The notes under the pieces were generated by a model, which saw nothing but the letters and a program-made list of their open reading frames with translations, was not told where the DNA came from and did not search any database. Below, piece after piece: positions 1 to 14,334 of a DNA stretch of 64,000 bases. The DNA comes from Thamnaconus septentrionalis (lineage: Eukaryota > Chordata > Actinopteri > Tetraodontiformes > Monacanthidae), in the NCBI GenBank assembly GCA_009823395.1, contig CM020507.1, positions 7,687,001 through 7,751,000 of the forward strand, in the 5' to 3' direction. Position numbers and translations under genes: made by a program. Every line of letters begins with the position of its first letter. Positions within the stretch are counted from its first letter, which is position 1.

Positions 1-420
1 CGTATTCTCGCCACACTGCGCCGCGGTTGCTTAGACTACATTAGCTGGCTTTAGCTGCTAGCTAGCACACAAAGTAACCCACACCACGTCTGCTATGTCA
101 CCAACATGGTGTTCGATGAAGCTGAGAAGGGTTCCACACTATCAAGTGATAGAGCCTGGTGAGATTAGGCAGTGGAGAACACACAGCGTTGTCAAATAGT
201 CCACTTTTCTCAAGCTTCTTATGTATTTACCTCTCTAATTTAGCAAATCGGCTGCACTCTACATGTTTACACGTTTTGCCGCTCCTGCAGTGTTTATTGT
301 CCTGTATTACCCTGCCTTTTCCGTTATGTAATCATTCAGTTTCAGACCAAATCATTTGTATCAGAAAGTATGCACATGTTTTGTATTTTCTCAAATAAAC
401 TTTTAAAAATAAAGATTCTA
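1..420 (+). other. Possible 3' end of a convergent transcription unit
   Basis: Two plus-strand AATAAA hexamers lie close together at 394-399 and 408-413, after moderately GC-rich sequence. Short open frames are present but match nothing I recognise. It could be the end of a neighbouring convergent gene or only AT-rich flank. Confidence 0.15.
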
Positions 421-862
421 ATTGCTTTAATAATTCAGATTCTGCCTTTGCTTGTTCATTTTTTGTTTTTCTCAGAACTCACCATCATCAGGTAATTTTG
501 ACTGTGGTGCAAAAAGTTTTTTTTTTATTTTAATGTCTCATTACGGAGGTAAACTGATTTCTACCCATCACAAGGACAAGAACTCATTCAGTACTATAAA
601 CAAAGACGATAACATTTTTTCTCTTTTTTTGAAAAAAACAACCAATAAGAATACTTTCACATTGTGGCGGTAAATAGTATTGTGTACCATATTTGCACTG
701 TAAAATGTACAAAATATCACCATGTTGCTGGCTAGTGACCTGCAATCTTATTCACAAGCACTTTGAAGCATGTTTATTTATCTACAACATACAGTGTACT
801 TTAAAACAGTAACACATTTATAAATAAATATTGCAATCTTAACAATCTCGCGGCTCTCCTTT

Positions 863-868
863 TTTATT
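863..868 (-). terminator. Candidate polyadenylation signal of the tmem132 gene
   Basis: TTTATT on the plus strand reads AATAAA on the minus strand. It is the first canonical hexamer reached after the stop codon, which would give a 3' UTR of about 1.6 kb. A second AATAAA lies at 773-778 and a weaker ATTAAA at 1243-1248. Choice among them is a guess. Confidence 0.3.
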
Positions 869-2499
869 GTCAGTTATTCATGACTGGTCACCTGAGCTTA
901 ACGAAGGTGAGGCAACCTCTGTTCTTCTGTCTCTTTGCTATCACTAGTTCTCCAATGTGCTATCGTTCTTCTGCTGTCAGTTGTCCTTTCCTCCCTCACC
1001 CTCTTCAAATGTTTAAATAAATAGATTTCTACCCAAAAAAATCATATATCCTTAAAATATCAATAAATCTCAAAAAACGCTACAATTAATGTCTTTCCAA
1101 ATTAGGAAAAAAAATAACAATTTTTATCATAAAGGTGAAAAAAGGAAAAACAAAACCCCCTCCATAATTATGTTCAGCGAGAGAAAACATGTTTCATGAA
1201 CCCATATCTTTTTGTGAAATGTCACTCCATTTTAAATTTGTATTTAATGTCCTTCAGAGCATCTTCTTCTCTCGATGGAGAACACTTTGGGTAATCCGGG
1301 TTGTCATGTTGACTTAGTCTTATTTTCGAATACTCCATGTTCAGTCTTCACCCGGGCTTTGCAATCCCAGGCAGCCAAGATATTTTGCTGTTTTTTTTTT
1401 TGTTTTTTTTGTTCTTCCTTTTTTTTTTAAACTCGTACACGTAGTCCATCCTCCGTTAGTTTACAGACAGCTTTGTACTGTGTAGTTCAAAAGGGTCTCT
1501 ACTGTTGTCCATTTACAGATGAGGAGTGGGACCGGTGGGCGACGGGGTTCATTCTGAATACTGAGGGGAGGGGAGGGGAAGCCGCTCATTGGCTGTAGAG
1601 TTTAGGGAGACAGGAAGTGAGCCTCAAATATTGCTAACTTTCTTTCCTGTTTGATATTGTGCAAGTTTAAATGCCTCTGTCTTGGATCTGAGGGAGAAAC
1701 AGTCCTCAGTCTGGCCATGCCATTTCCCAACTCTGCACACATTCTGCTGTTTTAGAAAAAAAAAAAAAAAGTGAGATTGCCTGCACATGGCGCCGAAACG
1801 TAGCTCCTGCTAGGCTCTTGGGGTTGGAATTGAGCACTTGGAATATATAAACATCTATACCTTCAGTTACATGTTGCTTATCACTTTCTACGAATGTAAA
1901 AGAGTCACAGAGGGAAAATGCAGAACGAGTCGTACCTTGTTGGAAGGCAGTTTGAAGGAATGAGATCAGGGAGTCACTGTAATAACCCTTCAGACTCGGC
2001 AGGTTAAAGGCAAACTTATATGCAGAAATCTTAGCCAGTAAAATGTTTGAGTAAAAACTCTTTCTTGCCCTCCTCGCTATGTGTACAGGCTTTGTTGTGT
2101 TGATTAATATACCCTGAATTCACTGTATAGCACTGGTATTTAAAAAAAAAAAGAGGAAGAAAAAAATAGTACTTTCGAACCATGAGGGACTTTATGATTG
2201 ATTTGCTCAATAATGTCACCATAAATATAAAACAAATCTATAGTACAGTTCCTTGTTTGCTACCATTGATTTCAGTATGAATTATTGTTAAGATGTTGCT
2301 TCCGTAGGCCGAGGAGAAGCTGAACTGAAGCCTCCCCCGGCGCCGTCCACTCCGTAATCTTTCAAACATTTCCACATTCTCCCTCCCTTTTATCCATCGC
2401 AAAGGCATTACAGGTGAATTGTACTCATTATCCCTCCTCTTCCCCCTCCCGCGCTACTCCACCCGCCGATTCTCTGTCTCTGCTTCCCCCCCCCCTTAG
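869..2499 (-). other. Probable 3' UTR of the tmem132 gene
   Basis: This stretch has no convincing coding frame. It is AT-rich with several A or T homopolymers (around 1390-1430 and 1755-1770) and directly follows the stop codon. I infer it is 3' UTR; the exact end is unknown. Confidence 0.45.
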
Positions 2500-3130
2500 T
2501 CAAAGATTGTCTTGTAGCCTCTCCATGTAGGTTCTGATTTCGGACTGGCCCAGGTCCATGTCCTGGCACACCCACTTGATGTCGTCCTCACTCCCGTTGG
2601 TCATCAGGACCGAGGAGTTGGCGTACTCCCTGCCCTCATCGGAATTATCGTTGGGCATGACTGTAGCGTACGACGTGAACTGCACGCGCTTGCGCTTGGC
2701 GGCGGCGGCGGCGGCAGTGACGGAGGCCGTGGCCTGGGAGGTGTTATTCAAGTGCTCCGCTTGGCCGCCAGCGATTTTGCCACCTCTGGTGATCGTTGAA
2801 AGGCACTGGTGCTCCGGGACGGATCGGGGCAGAGTTTGTCCGTGAGCGACGCCTCGGTGTCCGCCCGTGCCACCCCGACCGCTGATGGTGCCCACGCCCG
2901 TGCCCACTGCCATCACCAAGGTGTTACCTGCGCCGTTCAGCAGGTACTTGTTCTCCTCGTAGCTTCCCTCGTTGCGGTCGATGATGGTGGTGCACTCGTC
3001 GGGCAGGCCGCCCTGGCACTGGTCCGAGTGGTCTGCCAGGAGGTCGGCCTCGTTGCCCAGCCACACCCAGTCATGGGCGTGATTCATATTGCCTCCTGCC
3101 TCCATCACAGGGACCTGCTTGTGGCGGTAT
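2500..3130 (-). CDS. tmem132: TMEM132 family, last coding exon: cytoplasmic tail and stop
   Basis: This exon encodes about 209 residues and ends at a TGA at 2500-2502. The acceptor is ccaccacag before 3130; its first base completes an Arg codon split with the previous exon, giving the juxtamembrane run RYRHKQVP. Visible family motifs are HDWVWLGNEADLL, DECTTIIDR, the basic KRKRVQF block (RVQF at 2677-2688) and a conserved end with EDDIKWVCQDMDLG and YMERLQDNL. RVxF is the docking motif for protein phosphatase 1, and human TMEM132C and D carry PP1-regulatory-subunit aliases. The tail also has Gly/Thr-rich low-complexity sequence and a run of six alanines written in a GC-rich triplet repeat just before the basic block; these look lineage-specific. 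The tail motifs fit TMEM132C best, then D and B. Confidence 0.95.
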
Positions 3131-3166
3131 CTGTGGTGGAAGCAGGGGAAAGGTTGGACAGTATCA

Positions 3167-4168
<1,002 letters not shown>

Positions 4169-4209
4169 TCAAACACACTGCTACACAGTGGGAATGCGCT
4201 TGTTTTTTA

Positions 4210-6990
<2,781 letters not shown>

Positions 6991-7119
6991 CTGCTTGGGT
7001 GTGTGCAGCAGGTCTGTGGCCGTGGTGGTTAACTGTATGGCCTGGTAATTTCCAGAACTTGCCGACATGCTCAGGGACAGAGACGCAACCAGTTGCACTC
7101 CCATGTCTGAGATGGTGAC
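6991..7119 (-). CDS. tmem132: TMEM132 family, extracellular exon (VTISDMGVQLV...HTPKQ)
   Basis: Forty-three codons lie between acceptor tttgtccag (before 7119) and donor CAG|gtagga (after 6991), phase 0 at both ends. The start VTISDMGVQLVASLSLSM joins directly to VTVLDDK of the previous exon, and the end joins HTPKQ to EAAISAW of the next, so the reading frame and order are certain. This is an Ig-like extracellular segment. Confidence 0.95.
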
Positions 7120-9303
7120 CTGGACAAACAAGTGGTACTAAAAATGATTTGCGAAAAAAAAAAACCCAGAACATCTGATAACAAAATAATTGACATTTAC
7201 TTGTTTGAGCCTGCTTGCAAAGGTAAGAGTTATGCGGTATAGATTCTCTTTGATGATGTAGCCAAACGCTGCAGAAAACTGCCTGACCTAATGCATTTCT
7301 ATAATGCTTAAAATTGGCACAACTGGAGAAGTAAAACAGAAAAATGCTCCTATTGGAAACACAACAACCTTGAAATTGCACCTAATGGAAAGATGTGACA
7401 AAACATGTGTCATAAAAAATGTTGGGGTTAGCACAAGATGGTAATTTTATAAACACTCAGTCTACAGGTCACATTATTATGGTACGGTGTTTGTGGAAAA
7501 CAGACAGAGAGGTAATTCCACTTTGAAAACTCTCCTTGTTGTCCAAGGCAAAAGAGGAGAGTTGACAAGGCTGATGGCAGCGAGTACATTAGTTGTCATG
7601 GAAATGATCCTGCAGAAGTTGACGTCAAAACAGGAGAACATCTGGGGTCTGGGCTGCATGAGATGCGTTGTTGGGTGGAAGCGCCACATCATTTCAGGAG
7701 TGTTTTATCAACATTTTCAAAACATCACCTCCTGTTGCACTTAGTAATGGAAACCCACCTACAGAAAACAATCTGCTCTCAGTTTGCAGGCTGATGAGCG
7801 AACACATTTTACATGCACCGCTTTTCGTGGCTTCGAAAAACTGTTTATGTGCAAACTTGACTTATTGTTTATGTTGAGAAACTGCTGAGACATCCAGTCT
7901 CCCAGAAGGAGTGGACGAAAAACAAATACTCCACTTTGGTTTTATTCCCTGTGTCTGCTTAGGTTCTCTCCAGGCTCTCCGGCTTCCTCCCACAGTCCAA
8001 AAATATGCACGAGTCGAATTGGGAACTCTAAATTGTCCGTAGGTGTGTGTGTCAGTGCAAATGGTTGTTTGTCTTTGTTTGTCTCTCTGTGGCCCTGCGA
8101 TGAACTGGCGACTTGTCCAGGGTGTCACCCTGCCTTCGCCCTATGACAGCTGGGAGAGGCTCCAGCAGACCCCCGAAACCCTGAGTTTAGGAAGCGGGTG
8201 TTGAAAATGCATGGATATTTATCTCTGAAAAATAATTAAAAATGGTAGACATAAAAAAAGTATTTACTTCTTCCTGCTTCTTTTTCTGAAATTGACTTCT
8301 TGATATTTGTTTTGTTTTATTTTTTAAGATTTTTTAGTAGGTTAACAATGTTCTAAAATGCATTCATTCATTTATTTAATCGATCATTCATTTATTCATT
8401 CTACACAGTTTCCGTGTCAAGTGTCAACAATCTTTATATCTTTATAAAAACTTATTTTTCATGGTCCACCACATCTTTTGTGAAGCAAATTCACACTAGA
8501 ACTTCAATTCCTGCTTAAAATGTGCTGTCTTGGAAAACCTCTCAGTGTAAACACACTTTGCCCTCAAAATATAAGGCGTGAAATAAGTATTGTGCATTAG
8601 GACCCTAGTGTCGTCTGGTGACGGTGTATCTGAGGACTGTCCTCCTGCGGCAAATGTTAATTGCGGCCCCTGTGCGTTGACCTGTGTGCTCCAGGACAGA
8701 CTGGCCCAGCGGGGATAATGAGGGTGTCACTCCCTCAAACTGTGACCTCTGCAGTCTCACTTCGGAAAAGAAACTCGTCTGTTCAAGCGGCGTGAAGCTG
8801 AGAGGAGGGATTCCACGTCTGGCGCGCTAAACTCGTGGATTCTCAGTCTTTGGTGCCAAATGTTTCCCTGTCTGGAGAAAAAGTGCAAGAAGCGCGACGG
8901 GCGGCGGCAGGGGGGGGGTTAATTTTGATATCTGATAAGCCGCGGATGAGATTGGGCTGAAATATCACAAGCTGCCGATGTTTGTGCACGGCCCAAGACG
9001 GCGAGGCTCTGAAGCGGGTGATTAAGACCACCTGGTGCAACTCTAGCAGGAGTCAATTGGTTCATCTCCAAATTTCAAACATTGTTGTTCAGCTTGAAAA
9101 GAAGTACTTCAATGACCTGTTCATCTTCTGTGTCCTTATTACTGTTCATTCAAATTTATATATCAGAAATATCCCTTAAGTCTTTAAGGTGGGTTGACGC
9201 CTTTCGTTTTTTAATGTGATGACCATAACTGCCCCCACCATAATCACATCAAATTACAGTACATGCCAACTGCTTTTCTTCTTCTTCTTCTCCTTCTTTT
9301 TAC
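7120..9303 (-). other. Intron of 2.2 kb
   Basis: It has GT-AG ends and is phase 0. It contains the L2-type repeat at about 7952-8216. The stretch 8590-9050 is GC-richer and looks unique. I see no coding sequence. Confidence 0.85.
7952..8216 (+). repeat. Dispersed fish repeat, L2-type LINE 3' end
   Basis: I recognise the typical order of this abundant fish repeat: CTCCGGCTTCCTCCCACAGT, then the GATGAACTGGCGACTTGTCC block, CAGGGTGTCACCCTGCC, and GAGAGGCTCCAGCAG, then a GCATGGAT-like tail. It is moderately decayed and has no open frame. Assignment to the L2 group is from memory. Confidence 0.65.
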
Positions 9304-9366
9304 CTTGTCATCCAGCACCGTCACAGTTTTCTCAGCCAGGATGGAGTCAGAGAGCGGAGACAGAAC
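9304..9366 (-). CDS. tmem132: TMEM132 family, 63-base extracellular exon
   Basis: Twenty-one codons encode VLSPLSDSILAEKTVTVLDD plus a Lys. The acceptor is tggtgcag (before 9366) and the donor AAG|gtaaaa (after 9304), phase 0 at both ends. SPLSDSILAEK is one of the most invariant motifs of the TMEM132 family. Despite its small size the exon is certain because it joins the flanking exons in frame. Confidence 0.93.
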
Positions 9367-9810
9367 CTGCACCAAAATATCAAACAAGACAGGCGGCGTG
9401 AAGCAGGAACACAAACTCGTATCAGCAACCATGATGGCAATTTCAACGCAGCCTACACAGTAATCTCACAAAATTGATTGTCTTTTTGAAAGCCGTTGTT
9501 AATGGTGCGATATTAGTAGTACGTATAATGTTCCATGTACGTAAATGGTATGAGGCAAATTCAAAGGAAGAAATGTTTGTTCAGAAAGCTAAAAGTGACA
9601 TGACGATGGACTGACTGAATGTTTCCAGTTGCAAAACTGCTGCATCGAGCCAAGAAAAAAAAAAAAAGCATGAGCAGTTGGCTGGTTAGTACAGCAAGAA
9701 AAATTCACTGCTGCGTCGGATTTATTTGGGCCCTGAGAGGACAGTGAAGTGTTGCTTAACACGACAAATCTGTTGGTCGTAATTTTTTGAAACGTCCCTT
9801 GTCATAGTCA

Positions 9811-9945
9811 TTTTCAGATCTTTTTTATTTTCCAAACCCAGAGTCCAGTGGAACAGCCCCAGCGCAGTTAATTACCCAATAAATCTCTATGGATCTCGAG
9901 AGAAGAGCATGTTTAGCCCTCTGTTTACAGCTTTCTGCAAAAATG
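9811..9945. repeat. Dispersed repeat, copy 1 of 2
   Basis: TTTTCAGATCTTTTTT is followed about 100 bases later by TTTAGCCCTCTGTTTA and CAAAAATGCT. The same two blocks at nearly the same spacing occur at 21573-21712. The family is unknown to me. Confidence 0.45.
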
Positions 9946-10730
9946 CTCAGCTCAGCTGATTTTATTTGAGAGAACTCTGAGACTGAGACTAAGAAAATAC
10001 TGGAGAGCCAGAGAAAGACCAAAGCAGAGCAGGAGAAGTGAGAGCCAGGGAGCAAAGATGGGAGAAATAAATGGGTCTGATATGAGAAGGACAATGACAA
10101 ATAGAGGCAGACAGAAAGTGAGAGGGGTGAAGAAGAGAGGTGTGTGTGTGTGTGTGTGTGGGGGGCTAAGGAACAGATGGAGAAAAAGAGTTGCAGATAG
10201 ACAGACAGACAGACAGACAGCAGCAAAGATTAGGGGCCCCGCGTTGTATAGTGTACTACTTCGCCCAGCGACAGGGCGACAGGGCGACAGGCAGATCTGA
10301 TTGGTGTACACAGAGAATCTCTCAGCGAACGTGTCGGGGCGTCAAACTCAATCCTACTACGGCCGAGGTAACAAAATGTGGTGATTGACGGCCGTGGGAT
10401 TGCTCTTCAAGACGGGCAGAAAATAAGAGGGCGACGAGGAGAGAGGAGGGGGTGGAGAGAGAGAGAGCGGAAAAGGGCGAGATTCGGGGAGGCAGAGCTG
10501 GGGGTAAAATTGAAATGTCAAACTAGCAAATGACGGCTGTCGACTGGGGCATCTCAGCGGGAACGCCGGGAAAACTCTGCGTCCTGGCTCGCAGACGGAG
10601 CACAGCTGTTCCACGTCTTGTGTGCGTGCGTGCGCGCCTTCCCCGTGTTGAGGGGCGCAGGCGTGCGGCCCCAGCTGAGCCGACGCAAACACACAATCAG
10701 CTGTTCCCACAATTCCCCAAGACACACGCG

Positions 10731-10731
<1 letters not shown>

Positions 10732-10781
<50 letters not shown>
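10732..10781. repeat. (AC)25 microsatellite
   Basis: This is an uninterrupted AC repeat. In the minus-strand transcript it reads as a UG repeat. Confidence 0.98.
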
Positions 10782-10782
<1 letters not shown>

Positions 10783-10903
10783 ACCATAACCCCCCCTGCC
10801 CCCCGTCTCACTTCACTGCTGGGCTGCTGAGCCCAGGGCCAAAATTGCCTCGAACGCTAACGCAAAAAAGACTGCGGAGCACGCACGCACCCGCGCGCGC
10901 GCG

Positions 10904-10905
<2 letters not shown>

Positions 10906-10954
<49 letters not shown>
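10906..10954. repeat. (CA)24 microsatellite
   Basis: This is a second uninterrupted tract about 125 bases from the first, preceded by a short CG dinucleotide run. Confidence 0.98.
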
Positions 10955-10957
<3 letters not shown>

Positions 10958-11443
10958 TTTATACACATGTTGTGGGTAAGATGGAGGTGTAGGACACTAT
11001 GATGTAGCTAACACGTGAGGCAGAGCTGTTTTGAAAATGGTGGCGTTAGCCGCTAAGCTACAATGCCGCCACCGCCGTCACATTCAGTGACAATGGGCCG
11101 GCTTATTGGGAATTTAACGGGCACATTTTTTTTTTCCTCTGCCCAATATTGCTGTAAAAGTGGCCAACATCAAGCTGAGCGGTCGAGGCCAAAGCCGACA
11201 GCTAATTGCGAGCTAATTGTGCAAAGGAGCTTGGCGGTCGGGTGGGGGGGCCTTGTCACGGTGAGAGAGGGGGGCAAGAGGAAGCAGGAAGCAGGAAGTG
11301 TGGAAGTGTGGAGAAAGGATCGAGGCCGAGAGAGAAGAGTGTAGCTGCAGCACCGCTAGCTTTGCAAGTGCACTTCAGCACGATAAGCACGATAAGGGAC
11401 TCAGCCAGCATTGCCAGGGACACTGTATATTTGTCGTAATAGA

Positions 11444-11500
11444 GGCTCAAAATGTATTTGTATTCAAAACAGTATTTTGAATACAAATATATTTTGAGCC
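11444..11500. repeat. 57-base hairpin-forming inverted repeat
   Basis: Two 26-base arms (11444-11469 and 11475-11500) are inverted copies with one mismatch, separated by a 5-base loop. The arms begin GGCTCAAAATG. It lies about 100 bases past the donor of the exon at 11601-11678, inside the intron. It could be a tiny MITE or an RNA structure. Confidence 0.9.
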
Positions 11501-11600
11501 AGATTCCATACTTTTAAACTACGTTAAGAAAGACAATGATTATCGTACACCTGGCAACACTGGACTCAACCACTGCAGTGAAGAGAAACAGCGTCGGTAC

Positions 11601-11678
11601 CTGAATGGTGGTGATCCCTAGGTCCCGCCCCATCAGGATGCGGCCGTCAATCAGTTTGGCAATGCGAGGATCCTCCAC
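11601..11678 (-). CDS. tmem132: TMEM132 family, 78-base extracellular exon
   Basis: Twenty-six codons encode VEDPRIAKL, IDGRILMGRDLG and ITTIQ, typical of the TMEM132 family. The acceptor is ttcaacag (before 11678) and the donor CAG|gtaccg (after 11601), phase 0 at both ends. It connects LVLDQLK of the previous exon to VLSPLSD of the next. Confidence 0.93.
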
Positions 11679-12068
11679 CTGTTGAACACATTGGCCCGGT
11701 TTCCTCATCACTTATACATTTTCTGTTCATTTTATTTCCCTGTTTGCTCACAGTGAAATTGACTCCAATCTTCAGCTTGCCAACGGTACATCAGCTGTTC
11801 TTTTGGGGTTACAAACTTTGCACTCCAGTAACTCCAGTAACTTCATTATGATTGTCTAAAACGTCAAGTAGTTTCTCTTCACAACATTCCAGGTGAAGCA
11901 AAATGTCGAGTGTTGCACTTTAGGAAAATTCCAGGAGGCAAATAGAGATAAAATTTTACTGTTTGTCGATCAGTTTGCATGGGTTTGCCTCATTGTAAAT
12001 GTGAGTGTGCGTTTCTGCCCCCAAACTGTCCAATTTCCAATTAAAGCTGCCGGTGAGTCTTCTTTTAC
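11679..12068 (-). other. Intron of 390 bp
   Basis: It has GT-AG ends and is phase 0. I see nothing else in it. Confidence 0.9.
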
Positions 12069-12200
12069 CTTTAGCTGGTCCAAGACCAAGTGAGTGATGT
12101 CAGCTTGCCAGTCCGGTCCCAACATGTAGACCATCTCTCCACCCGGGTCGGACGGTTCCGCTACAAAGTGGGTGAGCACCCGCACCAGTGCGTACTGATA
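12069..12200 (-). CDS. tmem132: TMEM132 family, extracellular exon (YQYALVRVLTHF...)
   Basis: Forty-four codons lie between acceptor tatcttcag (before 12200) and donor AAG|gtaaaa (after 12069). Motifs YQYALVRVLTHFVAE, YMLGPDWQADITHLV and LDQLK follow directly on GCTLQ from the preceding exon. Phase 0 at both ends. It is part of the conserved extracellular core. Confidence 0.94.
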
Positions 12201-12296
12201 CTGAAGATAAAGGCACCCCAAGGTCAGCTCTGAAGTCCAAGTACACATCCGGCTTCTCTGTCATAGAGTCAAAGTTTTGTGCGACTTGTGATATAC

Positions 12297-12360
12297 CTGC
12301 AAGGTGCAACCTTTGCCCTTCTTCTCATCGTCCTCGTCGTCTTCACTGTCCCTCGTGGGC
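12297..12360 (-). CDS. tmem132: TMEM132 family, 64-base exon with acidic loop
   Basis: The first base completes a split Arg codon (AG|G), and 21 codons follow. They give PTRDS, an Asp/Glu-rich loop, a Lys/Gly patch and GCTLQ. An acidic loop at this place is a family hallmark. The acceptor is ttcccaccag (before 12360) and the donor CAG|gtatat (after 12297). Only 96 bp of intron separate it from the next exon. Confidence 0.93.
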
Positions 12361-14128
12361 CTGGTGGGAAAAGGGAAGATAGTTGAAAGACAAAAGAGAT
12401 GGGCCCATTATCTCGTGATCAAAAGACATTTTAATGCTATTTAACCAAGGTCATCTACTGCGTAAGCTCAGCTGCTGGCTAAAACGATCACCATTGTCGC
12501 ACCTTTTGAAAACTCTCTGGTGAACAAGTCAGATCAGAGAAAAGTGAGTGGCCCTGTGCTCCATTCATGAGCTCGACATTTTTGCGTGTGAATGACTGAG
12601 CACTGTAGAATAATAATAGATAGATAATAATAGAACAATAGAATAGAACAGAGTGAGAACGACCAGGATTTTTCTTTTCTTCTTGTGTTCCTAGTCGTTG
12701 GTTCCTCCACAGAACTTGCACAGCAAAAATAAAAATGTTTGTTTTTTCCTGTTGTGTAAAACTGGTAAAAAAAAAATAAAAAAAAAACACCACAAAAGTA
12801 TTAAGTTTATTTTCTTTAAATAATAAAATAGAAAAAAAGTCAGTACAATACTTCCCTCTTGTTTCCCATTGTTTGACGCTGTGCAACTCTTTGTTGTAGA
12901 CACAATAAGCGCCGACTGCATGCGTGGCGCACAAAGCTGTGATCAAAGGACGCCGTCAACCTTTTTTTTTTTTTAGATCCCTCTGATTTTTTGCGCGCGC
13001 TTTAGCAAAAGAAAGGCGAAAATTACCTTTGATCTGGGAGCTGCTCCTCCCTCCGTGGCTATTGTTTTTTTTTTTTTTTTATCAGTCACGCTTTCGTAAC
13101 ACAAAGTGTTGCCAAATTACAACGTACGGTGAGCAATTTTCATTTCGACCCGGGGCTTGATTGAATCAACACAGCCGGTTTTTTGAGTAGACAATTGGAA
13201 TAGAGCGCATTCCGTTTTGCATCATCAGCAAACAACATTATACAGCGGGGGACGTAACTGCATCGTCTGCGTTGCAGTACAGCGGTAACAAAAATGTCTC
13301 ACTGTGATTTCAAATGGTAAGTCTCATGAGTGAAAACTGTATTTTTTTGTCTAGTTCAAGTACATCAATGGGGAGGAAGATGGGAACTGTCATCAATCCG
13401 TAAAGGCCCAGCATCCTTTGCCCTCCACTAGCTTACACGGACACGCTGTAGATACTCTAGCAGGTTTAAAAATGTTTTGGCATTTTGGTTTCCCACATAT
13501 TTGGAAAAGAAAAGGTGATAGACAGACAGTTTCCAGACAGTGCATTTCCACGAAATGTCAAAGCGACTTGATGATGAAAATTTGCTTTCAAAGTGAAACA
13601 AAAAATAACACTGGCGCCCCACGTTTCCATGAAGTGAACTGACGCGAATTGAGGAGGCTGCATAAAGTGTAATTACATCGTGGTGCTGAGCAACAGAAAT
13701 AAACAATACCTGCAGAAGAATGGAGTTTTATTCTATGTTTGTTTTATTGTATGTTTTTTCAATGTTTTTTTTTTTTTAACAAGTCCTAATTAGCCTTTTT
13801 TGTTAGTTGATTAGCATCGCAATAAATATCGTATTGTGGGATCGTGATACCATCATCACCAATGTACAACATATTCAAATGATTTCTCTTGAAATAGTTT
13901 GCTATTTTCTTTTTCGAGCCTAACAATGTTAGCAATCAATGTGCCTATCTTGGCCATAGTAACAAGACAAACAGTAAAACTAACAAGACTAACAGTCCCT
14001 CTCAGACACTGCTGGTGGCAGCAAGAACACGTCAATTTTTTTTTTAACACTTCAATTTAACGTTCCACTATGCCAGACAAAGGTGCGGCCTTGTCTCGGT
14101 GGAATGTTTGTCAGTTTCGCTCACTAAC
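12361..14128 (-). other. Intron of 1.8 kb
   Basis: It has GT-AG ends and splits an Arg codon. It contains several T homopolymers (12961-12974, 13064-13080, 13768-13778) but no element or gene I recognise. Confidence 0.85.
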
Positions 14129-14334
14129 CTCTTGTTGGTGACAATGGGCACCCTCCATCCTTTGACCTGGCTCAGTTCGGTGTCCGTCACGTCGATCTGC
14201 AGGGGCAACTTTGGCACCCAGACGGTGAGCTGCAGCTGGGCGGACAGGTGGAGGTAGGAGAAGTTGACCACCAGCGACTGCTTGCCGCGCATCTCTTTGC
14301 CGTTCACCAAAACCTCGTCACAGTTTGGGGAAAC
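14129..14334 (-). CDS. tmem132: TMEM132 family, extracellular exon (VSPNCDEVLVNGKEM...)
   Basis: Sixty-eight codons plus two bases lie between acceptor ctcttccag (before 14334) and donor AAGAG|gttagt (after 14129). Visible motifs are VNGKEMRGKQ, VVNFSYLHLS, LTVWVPKLPLQI, TDTELSQVKGWRVPIV and TNK, all diagnostic of TMEM132 proteins. The exon starts in phase 0, and its trailing two bases pair with the first base of the next exon. It is preceded by an intron of about 17.8 kb. Confidence 0.95.

Larger units (their letters stand above)
9367..11600 (-). other. Intron of 2.2 kb with two AC tracts and a hairpin
   Basis: It has GT-AG ends and is phase 0. It holds two long AC tracts (10732-10781 and 10906-10954), short GT and GACA runs near 10140-10220, and a 57-base inverted repeat at 11444-11500. 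I see no coding sequence. Confidence 0.85.

Noticed and set aside
10357..10979. Open frames rich in Cys-Val or His-Thr around 10.4-11.0 kb
   Set aside because: They are translations of the AC/GT microsatellites with no family match.
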